NCBI GenBank assembly: GCA_021851465.1
Contig: JAJZDL010000015.1
Location: 1 to 23,185, forward strand
Length of the DNA: 23,185 bases
Reading direction: 5' to 3'
From: Acidobacteriota bacterium
GTDB lineage: Bacteria; Acidobacteriota; Terriglobia; Terriglobales; Acidobacteriaceae
Within the stretch, counting starts at the first letter, position 1. The number at the start of each line of letters is the position of its first letter. This document shows, piece after piece, positions 7,706 to 15,326 of this stretch. The notes below the pieces were generated by a model. It had not been told where the DNA came from. It searched no databases and saw nothing but the letters and a program-made list of their open reading frames with translations. The position numbers were made by a program, and so were the translations under genes.

Positions 7706-8334
7706 TGGGCGGCGACGAACAGAGCGATTACTTCACGATCTTCTCTATGCCCGCGAGGCTGGTCATCGACCTGCCCGCGCTGGAGAAGAGCTTCTACGCG
7801 CTGAGCCGCAGGCTGCACCCCGACCGCTTCGCCGCCCGCCCCGCGGACGAACAGGCCGCAGCGCTGGCTGAAAGCTCCCGCCTCAACGACGCCTACCGCA
7901 CCCTCAAAGACCCCATCGCCCGCACCGCGTACCTGCTGAAACTGGAAGGCGTCGAGATGGAGGAGCAGTCCTCATCTGCCACCGCCGCAGCCCGCGCCAC
8001 CGGCTCATCCAAAAAACAGATCGTCCCGGAAGACCTGCTCGAAGAGGCCTTCGAGTTGAACATGCAGCTCGAAGAGATGCGCATGGCGAAGCAGATGGGC
8101 GAGGACGACCCGCAGTTGCGCAAGGACCTGCTCGCCGCCAAATCCAGCTTCGACGCAAAGATGGCCGCCGCGCAGGCGGAGCTTGAGGCCCTGTGGACGA
8201 GGTGGGACGCGGCACTCGACGCCGACGACGCGACAGCGAAGGCCGCCGCGCGCGATGCCATGGTGGCGCTGCTCAACCGGCGCAGCTACCTGCGCAACCT
8301 GGTGCGCGACGTGAACGACGCACTGGAAGCCTGA
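7705..8334 (+). CDS. hscB: Co-chaperone HscB (J-domain protein)
   Basis: HscB is the J-domain partner of HscA and helps release clusters from IscU. The 209-residue product has a J domain over about residues 8-80, with DYFTIFSMP at 8-16 and the essential HPD triplet at 38-40 in RRLHPDRFA. A flexible Ser/Ala-rich linker (about 92-108) follows. The helical C-terminal IscU-binding domain includes EDLLEEAFELNMQLEEMR and ends RRSYLRNLVRDVNDALEA. The start ATG shares a base with the iscA stop. No hscA or ferredoxin gene follows: the next genes are on the other strand beyond a strong hairpin. The J domain shows no extra cysteine zinc site. Confidence 0.9.
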   Translation: MGGDEQSDYFTIFSMPARLVIDLPALEKSFYALSRRLHPDRFAARPADEQAAALAESSRLNDAYRTLKDPIARTAYLLKLEGVEMEEQSSSATAAARATGSSKKQIVPEDLLEEAFELNMQLEEMRMAKQMGEDDPQLRKDLLAAKSSFDAKMAAAQAELEALWTRWDAALDADDATAKAAARDAMVALLNRRSYLRNLVRDVNDALEA

Positions 8335-8354
8335 GCATTCATCGCAGAAACTCG

Positions 8355-8384
8355 ATGGGGGAAGGCCGCTTGGCCTTCCCCCAT
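8355..8384. terminator. Transcription terminator hairpin shared by convergent isc and exb operons
   Basis: ATGGGGGAAGGCC (8355-8367) and GGCCTTCCCCCAT (8372-8384) form a perfect 13-bp stem around a four-base loop, GCTT. It lies 21 bases after the hscB stop and 43 bases beyond the 3' end of the convergent exbD. There is no clear T-run on either side, so it may act with Rho or as an mRNA-end stabiliser. Its symmetry suits use from both directions. Confidence 0.7.
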
Positions 8385-8426
8385 GTGGAACCGCGCTCGT
8401 GTTCGAGGTCGAGCGGACGGAAGCTG

Positions 8427-8864
8427 CTACTGTCCGGCTTCAACCCTTGGCGTAATCAGGCCGATGTTGTCCACTTCGGCCTGGTGGCCCATATTGATGA
8501 CCTCGGCGATCTTTCCGAAGTCGAGGTCGCTCGAACCCTTGACGAACATCACCTTCTCCTGGCGCGTGGCGAAGATCTCTTCCAGCTTCGGCTCGATCTG
8601 CGACTTGTCGAAGGAGTCCTCGTTGATCTTGTAGGCAGGCGCGCCAGAGCCGTTCGAGAGCACCTGCACCACGATCGTCCGGTCGTTCGGCTGTTGCTCG
8701 TTGGGGTTCTTCGGCGGCTGCGGGATCAGCGTGGCCAACCCCTTCGGAGTCACCGGCACAATCACCATGAAGATGATCAGAAGCACCAGAAGAACGTCGA
8801 TCAGCGGCGTGACATTGATGTCCGAAACCGCTTTGCCTGTACCGCCACCACCGCCCATGCCCAT
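8427..8864 (-). CDS. exbD: ExbD/TolR-family biopolymer transport protein (second copy)
   Basis: ExbD forms, with ExbB, the proton-driven motor that powers TonB. This 145-residue protein has a glycine-rich N-terminus (MGMGGGGGTG), the family signature SDINVTPLIDVLLVLLIIFMV at about 14-34 with the essential membrane aspartate D23, and a periplasmic domain ending LITPRVEAGQ. A Pro/Asn-rich stretch after the membrane helix (about residues 48-62) sets it apart from the neighbouring ExbD. AAGGAG lies 7 bases before the ATG at 8864; a second ATG two codons later is less well placed. It is the last gene of the tonB-exbB-exbD-exbD series and is separated from the first exbD by 81 bases. Confidence 0.9.
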   Translation of the reverse strand: MGMGGGGGTGKAVSDINVTPLIDVLLVLLIIFMVIVPVTPKGLATLIPQPPKNPNEQQPNDRTIVVQVLSNGSGAPAYKINEDSFDKSQIEPKLEEIFATRQEKVMFVKGSSDLDFGKIAEVINMGHQAEVDNIGLITPRVEAGQ

Positions 8865-8945
8865 AGCAAATCTCCTTGTTCTCTCCGTCCAGTTCTCTCC
8901 GGTGCGGTTCTCTTGGTTGAAGGAACGCTGCGCCGGCTTTGCCGC

Positions 8946-9386
8946 CTATTTCTTTACCGTCTGGTCCTCATCGGGCTTGTCGGTAATAATGCCAAGCTCG
9001 CTCACGCCGGCCGCGCGAATCTGGTCGATTGCGTCCATCACCTTGCCGTAGTTGGCGCGGACGTCGGCGCGCAGGTAGACCTCTTTGTCGGTCTTGTTCT
9101 CCAGCAACGCGGAGATCTTCGATCCGATGTCGTCCACGTTGACCTGGTTCGCGCCGAGGAAGGTCTTGCCATCGCGCGTGACCGCGACCATGACCGCGTC
9201 CTCTTTGTTGGCGTTGTCCATCATGACCGCCGCGGACGCCACTGGCAGCTCCACGTTGACCTTGTTGTTCAACATGGGAGTGATGACCATGAAGATGATC
9301 AGTAGCACCAGCATCACGTCCACCATGGGCGTGACGTTGATGTTGGAGTTGACCTTCTTGCCTTCTTCGCGTTTGGTGATGCTCAT
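8946..9386 (-). CDS. exbD: ExbD/TolR-family biopolymer transport protein (first copy)
   Basis: The 146-residue inner-membrane protein has a short charged cytoplasmic start (MSITKREEGKK), the conserved NSNINVTPMVDVMLVLLIIF segment at 13-32 with the proton-pathway aspartate D23, and a periplasmic domain of TolR/ExbD type with the LRADVRANYGKVMDAIDQIRAAGV stretch near its end. The C-terminus is acidic then basic (DEDQTVKK). The ribosome site before 9386 is weak (GGGA about 8 bases upstream). It lies downstream of exbB in the same direction, with a 185-base gap that holds a hairpin. Paired exbD genes usually supply hetero- or alternative complexes with one ExbB; which applies here is not visible. 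Confidence 0.9.
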   Translation of the reverse strand: MSITKREEGKKVNSNINVTPMVDVMLVLLIIFMVITPMLNNKVNVELPVASAAVMMDNANKEDAVMVAVTRDGKTFLGANQVNVDDIGSKISALLENKTDKEVYLRADVRANYGKVMDAIDQIRAAGVSELGIITDKPDEDQTVKK

Positions 9387-9466
9387 AATGTATGTCCCGT
9401 TCGGCGGTTCCCGGCGTGGGCCGGGTTTGCCGCGTGGTTGCCTTCGTCACCTTGTCCAGTGTGCCC

Positions 9467-9495
9467 TCGGAGGCGGCCCGCTTGCCTGCCTCCGA
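9467..9495. repeat. Hairpin in the exbB-exbD gap
   Basis: TCGGAGGC (9467-9474) and GCCTCCGA (9488-9495) form an 8-bp stem around a 13-base loop in the 185-base gap between exbB and the first exbD. It has no following T-run, so it could be an RNA stability or processing element that sets the ExbB:ExbD ratio, or a weak terminator. No function is shown by the sequence alone. Confidence 0.4.
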
Positions 9496-9571
9496 AGGCC
9501 ATGGTTTCCCAGTGAAACGCTACAAAGATTCCGCGACCGCTTCCCTGCTCTATCCACGCGGGGAAACAGGG

Positions 9572-10318
9572 TTACCGGTGGCTCTGCTTGATGAAGTAGT
9601 CCACCAGCTCGCTGGAGCTGTTGTCCATCTCGACGTCGAATGCCTCCACCTTGTTGGTGAAGTAGTTGAACGTCATGACGGCGGGGATGGCGACAAAGAG
9701 CCCGAACGCAGTGGTGACCAGCGCCTCCGAGATGCCGCCGGCGACCGCGCCGATGCCGGAGGTCTTCTGTGTTGCGATGGCCTGGAAGGCGTTGAGGATT
9801 CCGATGACCGTTCCCAGCAGGCCGATGAACGGCGCTGTGGAACCGATGGTGGCCAGTCCGCCGAGGCCGCGCTTCAGCTTGGCGTGGACGATGGCCTCGG
9901 AGCGTTCGAGCGCGCGCTGCGAGCTCTCCACCTGCTCCTCGGTGATGTTGCCGCCCGAGCCGAAGCTGCGGAACTCCTGCAAGCCGGCGGTCACCACTTC
10001 GGCGAGGTGCGACTTCTTGCTGCGGTCGCCGAGCTTGATTGCCTCGTCCAGGCGGCCATCCTTCAGCGCCCCGGCCACCTTCGGCGCGAACTCACGCGAC
10101 TGCTTGCGGGCGGCGGAGAAGTAGAGTGCGCGGTCGATCATGACCGCAAGCGACCAGATGGACATAACGAACAGGACGACTACGATGCAGATGGCGGGCC
10201 ATCCCATGTTGTGAAAGAGCTGTACCGGGCTGAAGCCGACTGCCGGGGCCTCGGTCTGGAACAGCATGGCGAGCGGCGCGGGAACGTGGGCGAAGTTTGC
10301 GAGATGAGCGAGAATCAC
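9572..10318 (-). CDS. exbB: ExbB/TolQ-family proton channel protein
   Basis: ExbB is the pentameric part of the TonB motor and, together with ExbD, uses the proton gradient. The 248-residue product has three membrane helices at about 41-62, 154-179 and 194-220. A large cytoplasmic domain lies between the first two. The family motif GSTAPFIGLLGTVIGI is at about 159-174, and GGISEALVTTAFGLFVAIPA is at 194-213. The N-terminal 30 residues are hydrophobic and could be a periplasmic leader segment before the first helix. AGGAGG (minus strand, 10329-10334) lies 10 bases before the ATG. tonB is 171 bases upstream on the same strand; exbD genes follow. TolQ is the alternative name, but adjacent tonB favours ExbB. 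Confidence 0.92.
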   Translation of the reverse strand: MILAHLANFAHVPAPLAMLFQTEAPAVGFSPVQLFHNMGWPAICIVVVLFVMSIWSLAVMIDRALYFSAARKQSREFAPKVAGALKDGRLDEAIKLGDRSKKSHLAEVVTAGLQEFRSFGSGGNITEEQVESSQRALERSEAIVHAKLKRGLGGLATIGSTAPFIGLLGTVIGILNAFQAIATQKTSGIGAVAGGISEALVTTAFGLFVAIPAVMTFNYFTNKVEAFDVEMDNSSSELVDYFIKQSHR

Positions 10319-10489
10319 TGGAATCTTTCCTCCTGATTTCTATACAACATTGACTGGAACAATCTACTAAAACTCGATTTATAAAATCCGGCCTGCAACT
10401 GCAACCCATGACCAGCCGGATGCACAAGCTCAATCTCCGGCGATACCACTAAAACCGCTGCGCAAACAGGCGACCGCGCTTGCATTCGC

Positions 10490-11227
10490 CTACCCGCCGT
10501 TGAGCATGAAGTTGACGGTGATGCTCGTCTCCACCTCGACGGGCACTCCGTCCAGGATATAGGGCTTGTAGCGCCATTGTCGTACCGCGTCCATCGCCGC
10601 GTTGGTCAGCATTCCGTTGCCGCTGATGACCGTCAGGTTCTCGATCTTGCCCTCCTTGGAGATGGTCGCATGCAGCAACACCATCCCCTGGACGTGCGCA
10701 GCCTTTGCGATCGCTGGGTACGTCGGTTCGACTTTGGCGATCAGGTTGCCGGAGATTACTCCGCTGGAGATGTGAACCGGGCCGGTCTGCGTGGGCTTCC
10801 GTGCAACGACCGGTGTGTTGTTGTTCAGGCTGGCGAAGAGGCCGCCAGCCACGCCGCCTGGGCCACCTGCGCCCGACCCCATGCCAGCGACCCCGCCCGT
10901 GCTGGCCGAGGGAGGCGCGTCTTCCTTGAGCATCTTAATATCTTTGGGGATCTTGGCCGGGGCATGCAGGCCCGAATCGATCTCGGAGACGATCTTCACC
11001 GGCTGGATCTTTGCCTGGGGCGGCGGCGGTGGCGGTGGAGGTGGAGGTGGAGGAGGCGCTGTCAGCAGTTCGGTCATGGCCATCTTGGGCAGCGCATCGG
11101 GATTCAGCAGCGGAATCAGGATCAGCGTCGCCAGGATGGACAGATTGAAAAAGGCCGTCGCAAGCATCCAGTACTTGGACTTGGTCTTGATCTGCCCGGC
11201 GGATTCCATCAAAGAGTCTTCAAACAT
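10490..11227 (-). CDS. tonB: TonB energy transducer
   Basis: TonB spans the periplasm and passes energy from ExbBD to outer-membrane receptors. The 245-residue protein has one N-terminal membrane anchor (about 19-41). It is followed by a proline-rich spacer with thirteen consecutive prolines (58-70), a Gly/Ala-rich stretch (about 108-130), and the TonB C-terminal domain (about 160-244). That domain carries KVEPTYPAIAKAAHVQG, the YP signature, AVRQWRYKPYILDGVPVEV and a final beta strand. Compared with E. coli TonB the spacer has few EP/KP repeats. A GAGG ribosome site stands 6 bases before the ATG. It lies 190 bases downstream of secF and probably has its own promoter in that gap. I do not see a Fur box. 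Confidence 0.92.
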   Translation of the reverse strand: MFEDSLMESAGQIKTKSKYWMLATAFFNLSILATLILIPLLNPDALPKMAMTELLTAPPPPPPPPPPPPPQAKIQPVKIVSEIDSGLHAPAKIPKDIKMLKEDAPPSASTGGVAGMGSGAGGPGGVAGGLFASLNNNTPVVARKPTQTGPVHISSGVISGNLIAKVEPTYPAIAKAAHVQGMVLLHATISKEGKIENLTVISGNGMLTNAAMDAVRQWRYKPYILDGVPVEVETSITVNFMLNGG

Positions 11228-11417
11228 GGACAGCCTCGTAAATATGCTCTAACTACCTTAGACACCGCGCCGGTCTACTTTGTTTCAGCGGCCACAACTT
11301 TGTTGCCTGGGCGGCGCGCCGGTCGCCGTTGGCCGCCTCGACCATCCAAACTGAACCGCCGGTAAATCTTACACAAAAATGCATTCCGCTGGAAACCGCG
11401 CCTGGAGAATTGGCAAC

Positions 11418-12380
11418 TTACGCCCGGGCGCGCTTGGCCGGCAGAGTGGCAACCTTGCCGCGGCTTTTGCGCCAGTCCTGGTACGCCACCAGCATGGGCG
11501 CGGCAACCGCGATCGACGAGTAAGTCCCGATCAGGATTCCCACGACCAACGCAAACGAGAAGCCGTGCAGCACCGCCCCGCCAAAGAGGTACAGGCTCAT
11601 GACGGTGAGGAAGGTAAGCCCGGAGGAGATGACGGTCCGGCTCAGCGTCTGGTTGATGCTGCGGTTCACTACGTCGGTCAGCGACTCCCGGCGCGAGATG
11701 GCAAGGTTCTCGCGGATGCGGTCGAAGACCACGATGGTGTCGTTCATCGAGTAGCCGATGAGTGTGAGGATGGCCGCGATGACGGTGAGCGTGATCTCCT
11801 GGTTGGTGAGGCTGAATGCGCCCACCGTGATGAGCGTGTCGTGAAAGACGGCGACCACGGCGGCGACGCCGTAGATCAGCTCGAAGCGGAACCAGAGGTA
11901 GACCAGCATCCCGATCAGCGAGTAGAGCGTGGCCAGCTCCGCCTGGTGCTGGAGCTGCGTTCCGGCCGTCGGCCCAACGATCTCGACGCTCGGCTGTCCA
12001 TATCCCGAATCGTGGTAGTTGCTGCTCAGCGCGTTCTCGATGGCCGTACGGCCGGCGTCGTGCTGCTGATCGGTCGCCGTGGATTGCGGCAGCGAGATCA
12101 CCACCTCATTGTTGCCCTTCTGGCCGGTGGGCGAGGAGATCTGCTGGGTGGTGAAGTCCTTGACCCCCGCCTTCTCCAACGCCTGGCGGATGTGGTCTAC
12201 GTTGGGCGGCGCATCGAAGGGGACCGTGATCTCGGTGCCACCCTTGAAGTCCACGCCGCGGGGGATGCCGTGCCAGAAGATCATGCTGAAGACGCCGGCC
12301 ACGGAAAAGACCAGCGAGAAGCTGAGGAAGTACCACTTCTTGCCGAGCCAATCGATATTTGCATTGCGAAACAGTTCCAC
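11418..12380 (-). CDS. secF: Protein translocase subunit SecF
   Basis: SecF works with SecD and YajC at the SecYEG channel, using the proton gradient to pull exported proteins into the periplasm. The 320-residue product has an N-terminal membrane helix (about 17-36), the signature RGVDFKGGTEITV at 41-53, and a periplasmic domain. Five C-terminal membrane helices follow, including LTLIGYSMNDTIVVFDRIREN and VNRSINQTLSRTVISSGLTFL. It starts with GTG at 12380, supported by GGAG 6 bases upstream; no ATG is nearby. secD ends 76 bases upstream, so the two are almost surely one operon. The tail is short and basic (ARA). Confidence 0.95.
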   Translation of the reverse strand: MELFRNANIDWLGKKWYFLSFSLVFSVAGVFSMIFWHGIPRGVDFKGGTEITVPFDAPPNVDHIRQALEKAGVKDFTTQQISSPTGQKGNNEVVISLPQSTATDQQHDAGRTAIENALSSNYHDSGYGQPSVEIVGPTAGTQLQHQAELATLYSLIGMLVYLWFRFELIYGVAAVVAVFHDTLITVGAFSLTNQEITLTVIAAILTLIGYSMNDTIVVFDRIRENLAISRRESLTDVVNRSINQTLSRTVISSGLTFLTVMSLYLFGGAVLHGFSFALVVGILIGTYSSIAVAAPMLVAYQDWRKSRGKVATLPAKRARA

Positions 12381-12456
12381 TTGAAGCTCCAGTAATGATT
12401 CCGGTTCCGATGCCCGCCCTCCGCAACCGCGAAGAACGGGCAGCGGCGACAGCCGT

Positions 12457-14079
12457 TCAGATCGACAGTGCCGCGCCGCGTTCTTTTCTTTCCAGGACTG
12501 CGTCGAAGATGGTACGCGAGACGAAGACGGCCGTAAACAGGTTGGCCAGCAGGCCGAAGGTGAGCGTCACCGCAAAGCCCTTGACCGGCCCGGTGCCGAA
12601 GAGAAAGAGGATCGCGGCCGAGACGATGGTGGTGACGTGCGTATCGACGATGGTGATCCATGCGTGGCCGAAGCCCTGCTGCACCGCAACCGCCGCCGTC
12701 TTGCCGGCGCGCATCTCCTCGCGGATGCGCTCGAAGATCAGCACGTTCGAGTCCACGCCCATACCGATGGTCAGGATGACGCCGGCGATCCCAGGCAGCG
12801 TAAGCGTGGCGCCAGTGAAGCCCATGAAGCCGAGCAGGATCACCAGGTTCAGCATCAGCGCGAGGTCTGCGTTGATGCCCGCCGCGCGATAGTAGACCAG
12901 CATGAAGAGCATCACCGCCAACATGCCGGTGACCGCCGCGACGACCCCCTCGCGCACCGACTCCGCGCCCAGGCTGGGGCCGACTGCGGTGGTATCGAGA
13001 TAGGAGATGCCGGCGGGCAGCGAGCCGGTTCGCAGCATCATGCCGAGGTCGTCGGCCTGCTGCTTGGTGAAGCCGCCGGTGATCTCACCGGAGTCGCGGA
13101 TCGCCGAATCGATGGCGGCCACCTCGCGCACATGGTTGTCCAGTACGATGGCCATCGAACCCGGCGTCGAGCTGTCCTTGCTATGGGTCGAGGTGTACTT
13201 GTAGAAGCGCTCGCCCGCCTCGGTGGTCAGGGTGAAGTGAATGTCGGGGCGGCCGTTCTCATCGGTCGAGGGCTGCGCGTCGCGGAAGTCCGTGCCTTCG
13301 ACCACCGGCGCGCGCTCCAGCAACCAGGACTGCTCGGGATTGCCCGCCGATCCCACTCCGCGCACCAGCTCCTCGTTCGGGGGCACCGTGCCGCCGAGCG
13401 ACTGCAGCGCGGCCTGGTCGGTATCGTACGGCCCGCTGACGACCGCATGGATCTCCAACCGCGCCGTGGACTGGATGATGTCCTCCACGCGCGACGGGTC
13501 GCTGATGCCGGGCAGCTCGACCAACACCTCGTTATCGCCCAAGCCATAAGGCTGCACGACTGGCTGATAGTTGCCAAGCTGGTCGATGCGGTCGTAGATC
13601 GTCTCGCATGTGTTGGCGATGGTGCGCGACTCCAGGTCCTTGACGGCGCTGGGCTTCATCGCCAGCTTCAGGCTTCCGTCGGGGTTCGTGGAGAGGTCGT
13701 AGTTGCTGTAATCGATGCCCCCCAGAACGTTGCGCGCGTCGCTCGCCTTCGCGATGGGAATGCCGCTGATGGTAATCGTCTCGGGATGCGCTACCGGATC
13801 CAGCTTGCCGACCGTCTCGCCGACAATGCCCGCCTTGTTGAGGTCGTCTTGCAGCCGTTGGACATCGCTGTCCGTGGCGGAGTTGATCGCGTCGGCGACG
13901 TGAACCTGGAGGACGAGGTGGATGCCGCCCTTCAGATCGAGCCCGAGGTTGATGCGGTCTGCGATCGCCTGCTTCAGCGCAGCCGGAGTGAGCCCGTGGG
14001 GGATGCCCACAATGCCGTAGCAGAACACAACCAGCAACGCAACGATGAATGCCGTCTTGCCCTTCAGATTCTTGCCCAT
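12457..14079 (-). CDS. secD: Protein translocase subunit SecD
   Basis: SecD is the larger partner of SecF in post-translocational export. The 540 residues begin with a membrane helix at about 9-25. NLGLDLKGGIHLVLQV follows at 44-59. The large periplasmic region (about 60-375) includes the head subdomain and RTGSLPAGISYL near 350-361. Five membrane helices follow, with FTGATLTLPGIAGVILTIGMGVD at 421-443 and SNVLIFERIREEMRAGK at 444-460, the helix region bearing the conserved aspartate D443. The ATG at 14079 is preceded by AAAGGAAG. The gene lies 100 bases after yajC and 76 before secF, the standard yajC-secD-secF order, but without the queA/tgt genes often found upstream. Confidence 0.95.
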   Translation of the reverse strand: MGKNLKGKTAFIVALLVVFCYGIVGIPHGLTPAALKQAIADRINLGLDLKGGIHLVLQVHVADAINSATDSDVQRLQDDLNKAGIVGETVGKLDPVAHPETITISGIPIAKASDARNVLGGIDYSNYDLSTNPDGSLKLAMKPSAVKDLESRTIANTCETIYDRIDQLGNYQPVVQPYGLGDNEVLVELPGISDPSRVEDIIQSTARLEIHAVVSGPYDTDQAALQSLGGTVPPNEELVRGVGSAGNPEQSWLLERAPVVEGTDFRDAQPSTDENGRPDIHFTLTTEAGERFYKYTSTHSKDSSTPGSMAIVLDNHVREVAAIDSAIRDSGEITGGFTKQQADDLGMMLRTGSLPAGISYLDTTAVGPSLGAESVREGVVAAVTGMLAVMLFMLVYYRAAGINADLALMLNLVILLGFMGFTGATLTLPGIAGVILTIGMGVDSNVLIFERIREEMRAGKTAAVAVQQGFGHAWITIVDTHVTTIVSAAILFLFGTGPVKGFAVTLTFGLLANLFTAVFVSRTIFDAVLERKERGAALSI

Positions 14080-14179
14080 TGCTTCCTTTGTCTATGCGCT
14101 CCGCGGCAGCCACCCACATCGCCGGTATTCAAACTTGTAAACTCACAATATTCACAACTCGAAACTTAGCGTTGTTGTG

Positions 14180-14461
14180 CTACTCCTCTGGAGTGGTGAC
14201 GGCGGCGATGGCGCTCTTGACGAACTCAATCTTGATGTTGTCCGGCGGAATGCGCAACTGCACTACATCGTCCTTCACAGAGACAATCACGCCGCGGATG
14301 CCGCCGTTGGTGGTCACCCGGTCGCCGTTTTTCAACTGGCTGAGCATCTGCTGCCACTTCTTCTGCTTCCTTTGATTGGGTGCAATCATCAGGAAATACA
14401 TCAGCGCAAAGAAGACCAGCATCAAAAGAAGCGGCTGCGCGGAGAAAGCGTTCGATGCCAT
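14180..14461 (-). CDS. yajC: Sec translocon accessory protein YajC
   Basis: YajC is a small inner-membrane subunit of the SecDF-YajC complex. From the ATG at 14461 it has 93 residues: a single membrane helix at about 9-26 (LLLMLVFFALMYFLMI), the conserved APNQRKQKKWQQML segment at 27-40, and a cytoplasmic beta-rich part with NGDRVTTNGGIRGVIVSV (45-62). The reading frame stays open for 62 more codons upstream, but those residues are Arg/Cys-rich and unlike any YajC. GAAGGA lies about 10 bases before the chosen ATG. secD follows after 100 bases in the same direction. Confidence 0.92.
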   Translation of the reverse strand: MASNAFSAQPLLLMLVFFALMYFLMIAPNQRKQKKWQQMLSQLKNGDRVTTNGGIRGVIVSVKDDVVQLRIPPDNIKIEFVKSAIAAVTTPEE

Positions 14462-14802
14462 CCGATTTCCATCCTTCCAAAACAAACGTAGACTTGCTGC
14501 ATCGCTGAAACCCGGCATGGCACCGTTGCACATCGATCGTCGCCGGAGCACACCCCGGAGCCACAACCTGGCCTGGAGCCCTTGTCGGGAGATCGATCGG
14601 CGGCGAAGGGCAGACACCGGTCTGGCCCCATGCTGCTGCGCACACAAGTTGCCACCAAGGGCCCGCAGTACGGGCCCAGCCTTCTAAGCATCGCGTAAGC
14701 GTCCGCCCATGTCAAGAAAGCGATGCCGACGTGGATTGAGTGTCCAGCAGATCATTCAGCTTCTCGTAAAACGAGACGCCCGGCGCAGACATCAGTTCCC
14801 TA
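14462..14802. other. Non-coding region upstream of yajC
   Basis: This region of about 340 bases should hold the yajC-secD-secF promoter. GGGCCCG (14659-14665) and CGGGCCC (14671-14677) form a 7-bp hairpin with a 5-base loop and no T-run. Next to the MITE-like element a 26-codon minus-strand frame (14712-14792; SFYEKLNDLLDTQ at residues 7-19, then a stop) vaguely recalls a transposase N-terminus, but is too short to name. I see no RNA gene. Confidence 0.4.
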
Positions 14803-14927
14803 GAGCCTGTTATGAACTTGAAATTCAAGTCGCTGCAAATGAACGGTCTGCGCGATCGCGAGACGTTCTCAACCATGCTCACAGGCCACTGAATACAAGC
14901 GGCTTACGTAAAGTTCATAACAGGCTG
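14803..14927. mobile_element. MITE-like non-autonomous element
   Basis: A perfect 16-bp terminal inverted repeat, AGCCTGTTATGAACTT (14804-14819) and AAGTTCATAACAGGCT (14911-14926), encloses about 90 bases with no credible coding frame. TA dinucleotides flank both ends (14801-14802 and 14928-14929), as expected for a TA target duplication, though two bases are weak evidence. The outermost bases (G at each end) do not pair. The parent transposase is not in this window; IS5- or IS630-type elements have ends of this general kind. A second, odd-centred palindrome (ACTTGAA, A, TTCAAGT) starts inside the left arm, at about 14816-14830. Confidence 0.6.
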
Positions 14928-15068
14928 TATGCGCGATCCATCAACCCCATCTCTCCCGTTGCCTGCGCGCCTTCATCGCCATGCGCCGGTCCCACGAACA
15001 CACTCTGCGCATCCTACAAAAACTCTCGCCTCACGAATCGGCACTTGCACCACGGGCTGGCAGTCTGA

Positions 15069-15326
15069 TTACTTGGCAGCGGTGGAGGCCTTTGCGGTCT
15101 GCTTTCTACGCTCCGCCCAGCGACGCTTCATGGCCTCGGCGATGCGCTTGCGGCCCTCTGGGCTGATCTTCCGAGTGCGCGGCGTGGCGGATTTGGCGTT
15201 CTTGCTTCCCTTGGGACGGCCCCGGCCCTTGCTGACCTTAGCCGCAGCCCCTGAAAGTAGTTCGCGTGCCTGTTGAAGTTTCGCGATTTGTGCGTCGATT
15301 TCCTGAATAATCCGGTTTACTTCCAC
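15069..15326 (-). CDS. Small basic protein with coiled coil and AT-hook-like motif
   Basis: This 85-residue protein is not assigned to a named family. Residues 1-25 (VNRIIQEIDAQIAKLQQARELL) have a heptad pattern suited to a short coiled coil. Residues 34-43, GRGRPKGSKN, match an AT-hook core (GRP flanked by basic residues) that binds the minor groove of AT-rich DNA. Residues 54-75 (ISPEGRKRIAEAMKRRWAERR) form a basic helix seen at the ends of several small DNA-associated bacterial proteins. I infer a nucleoid-associated or regulatory role. The start is GTG with a perfect AAGGAGG 6 bases upstream, so the gene is very likely expressed. It stands alone between a MITE-like element and the polysaccharide cluster. 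Confidence 0.75.
   Translation of the reverse strand: MEVNRIIQEIDAQIAKLQQARELLSGAAAKVSKGRGRPKGSKNAKSATPRTRKISPEGRKRIAEAMKRRWAERRKQTAKASTAAK

Noticed and set aside
8193..9305. A 370-codon plus-strand frame across hscB, the hairpin and both exbD genes
   Set aside because: It crosses three recognised genes and a terminator, and its product resembles nothing.
12637..14169. A 510-codon plus-strand frame opposite secD
   Set aside because: An antisense shadow with atypical Arg/His/Asp/Val composition; secD is clear on the minus strand.
14462..14647. An N-terminal extension of YajC
   Set aside because: Cys/Arg-rich residues unlike the family; the membrane helix and ribosome site point to 14461.
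14659..14677. A GGGCCCG hairpin as a small RNA or terminator
   Set aside because: The stem is only 7 bp, with no T-run and no neighbouring gene end that it would serve.
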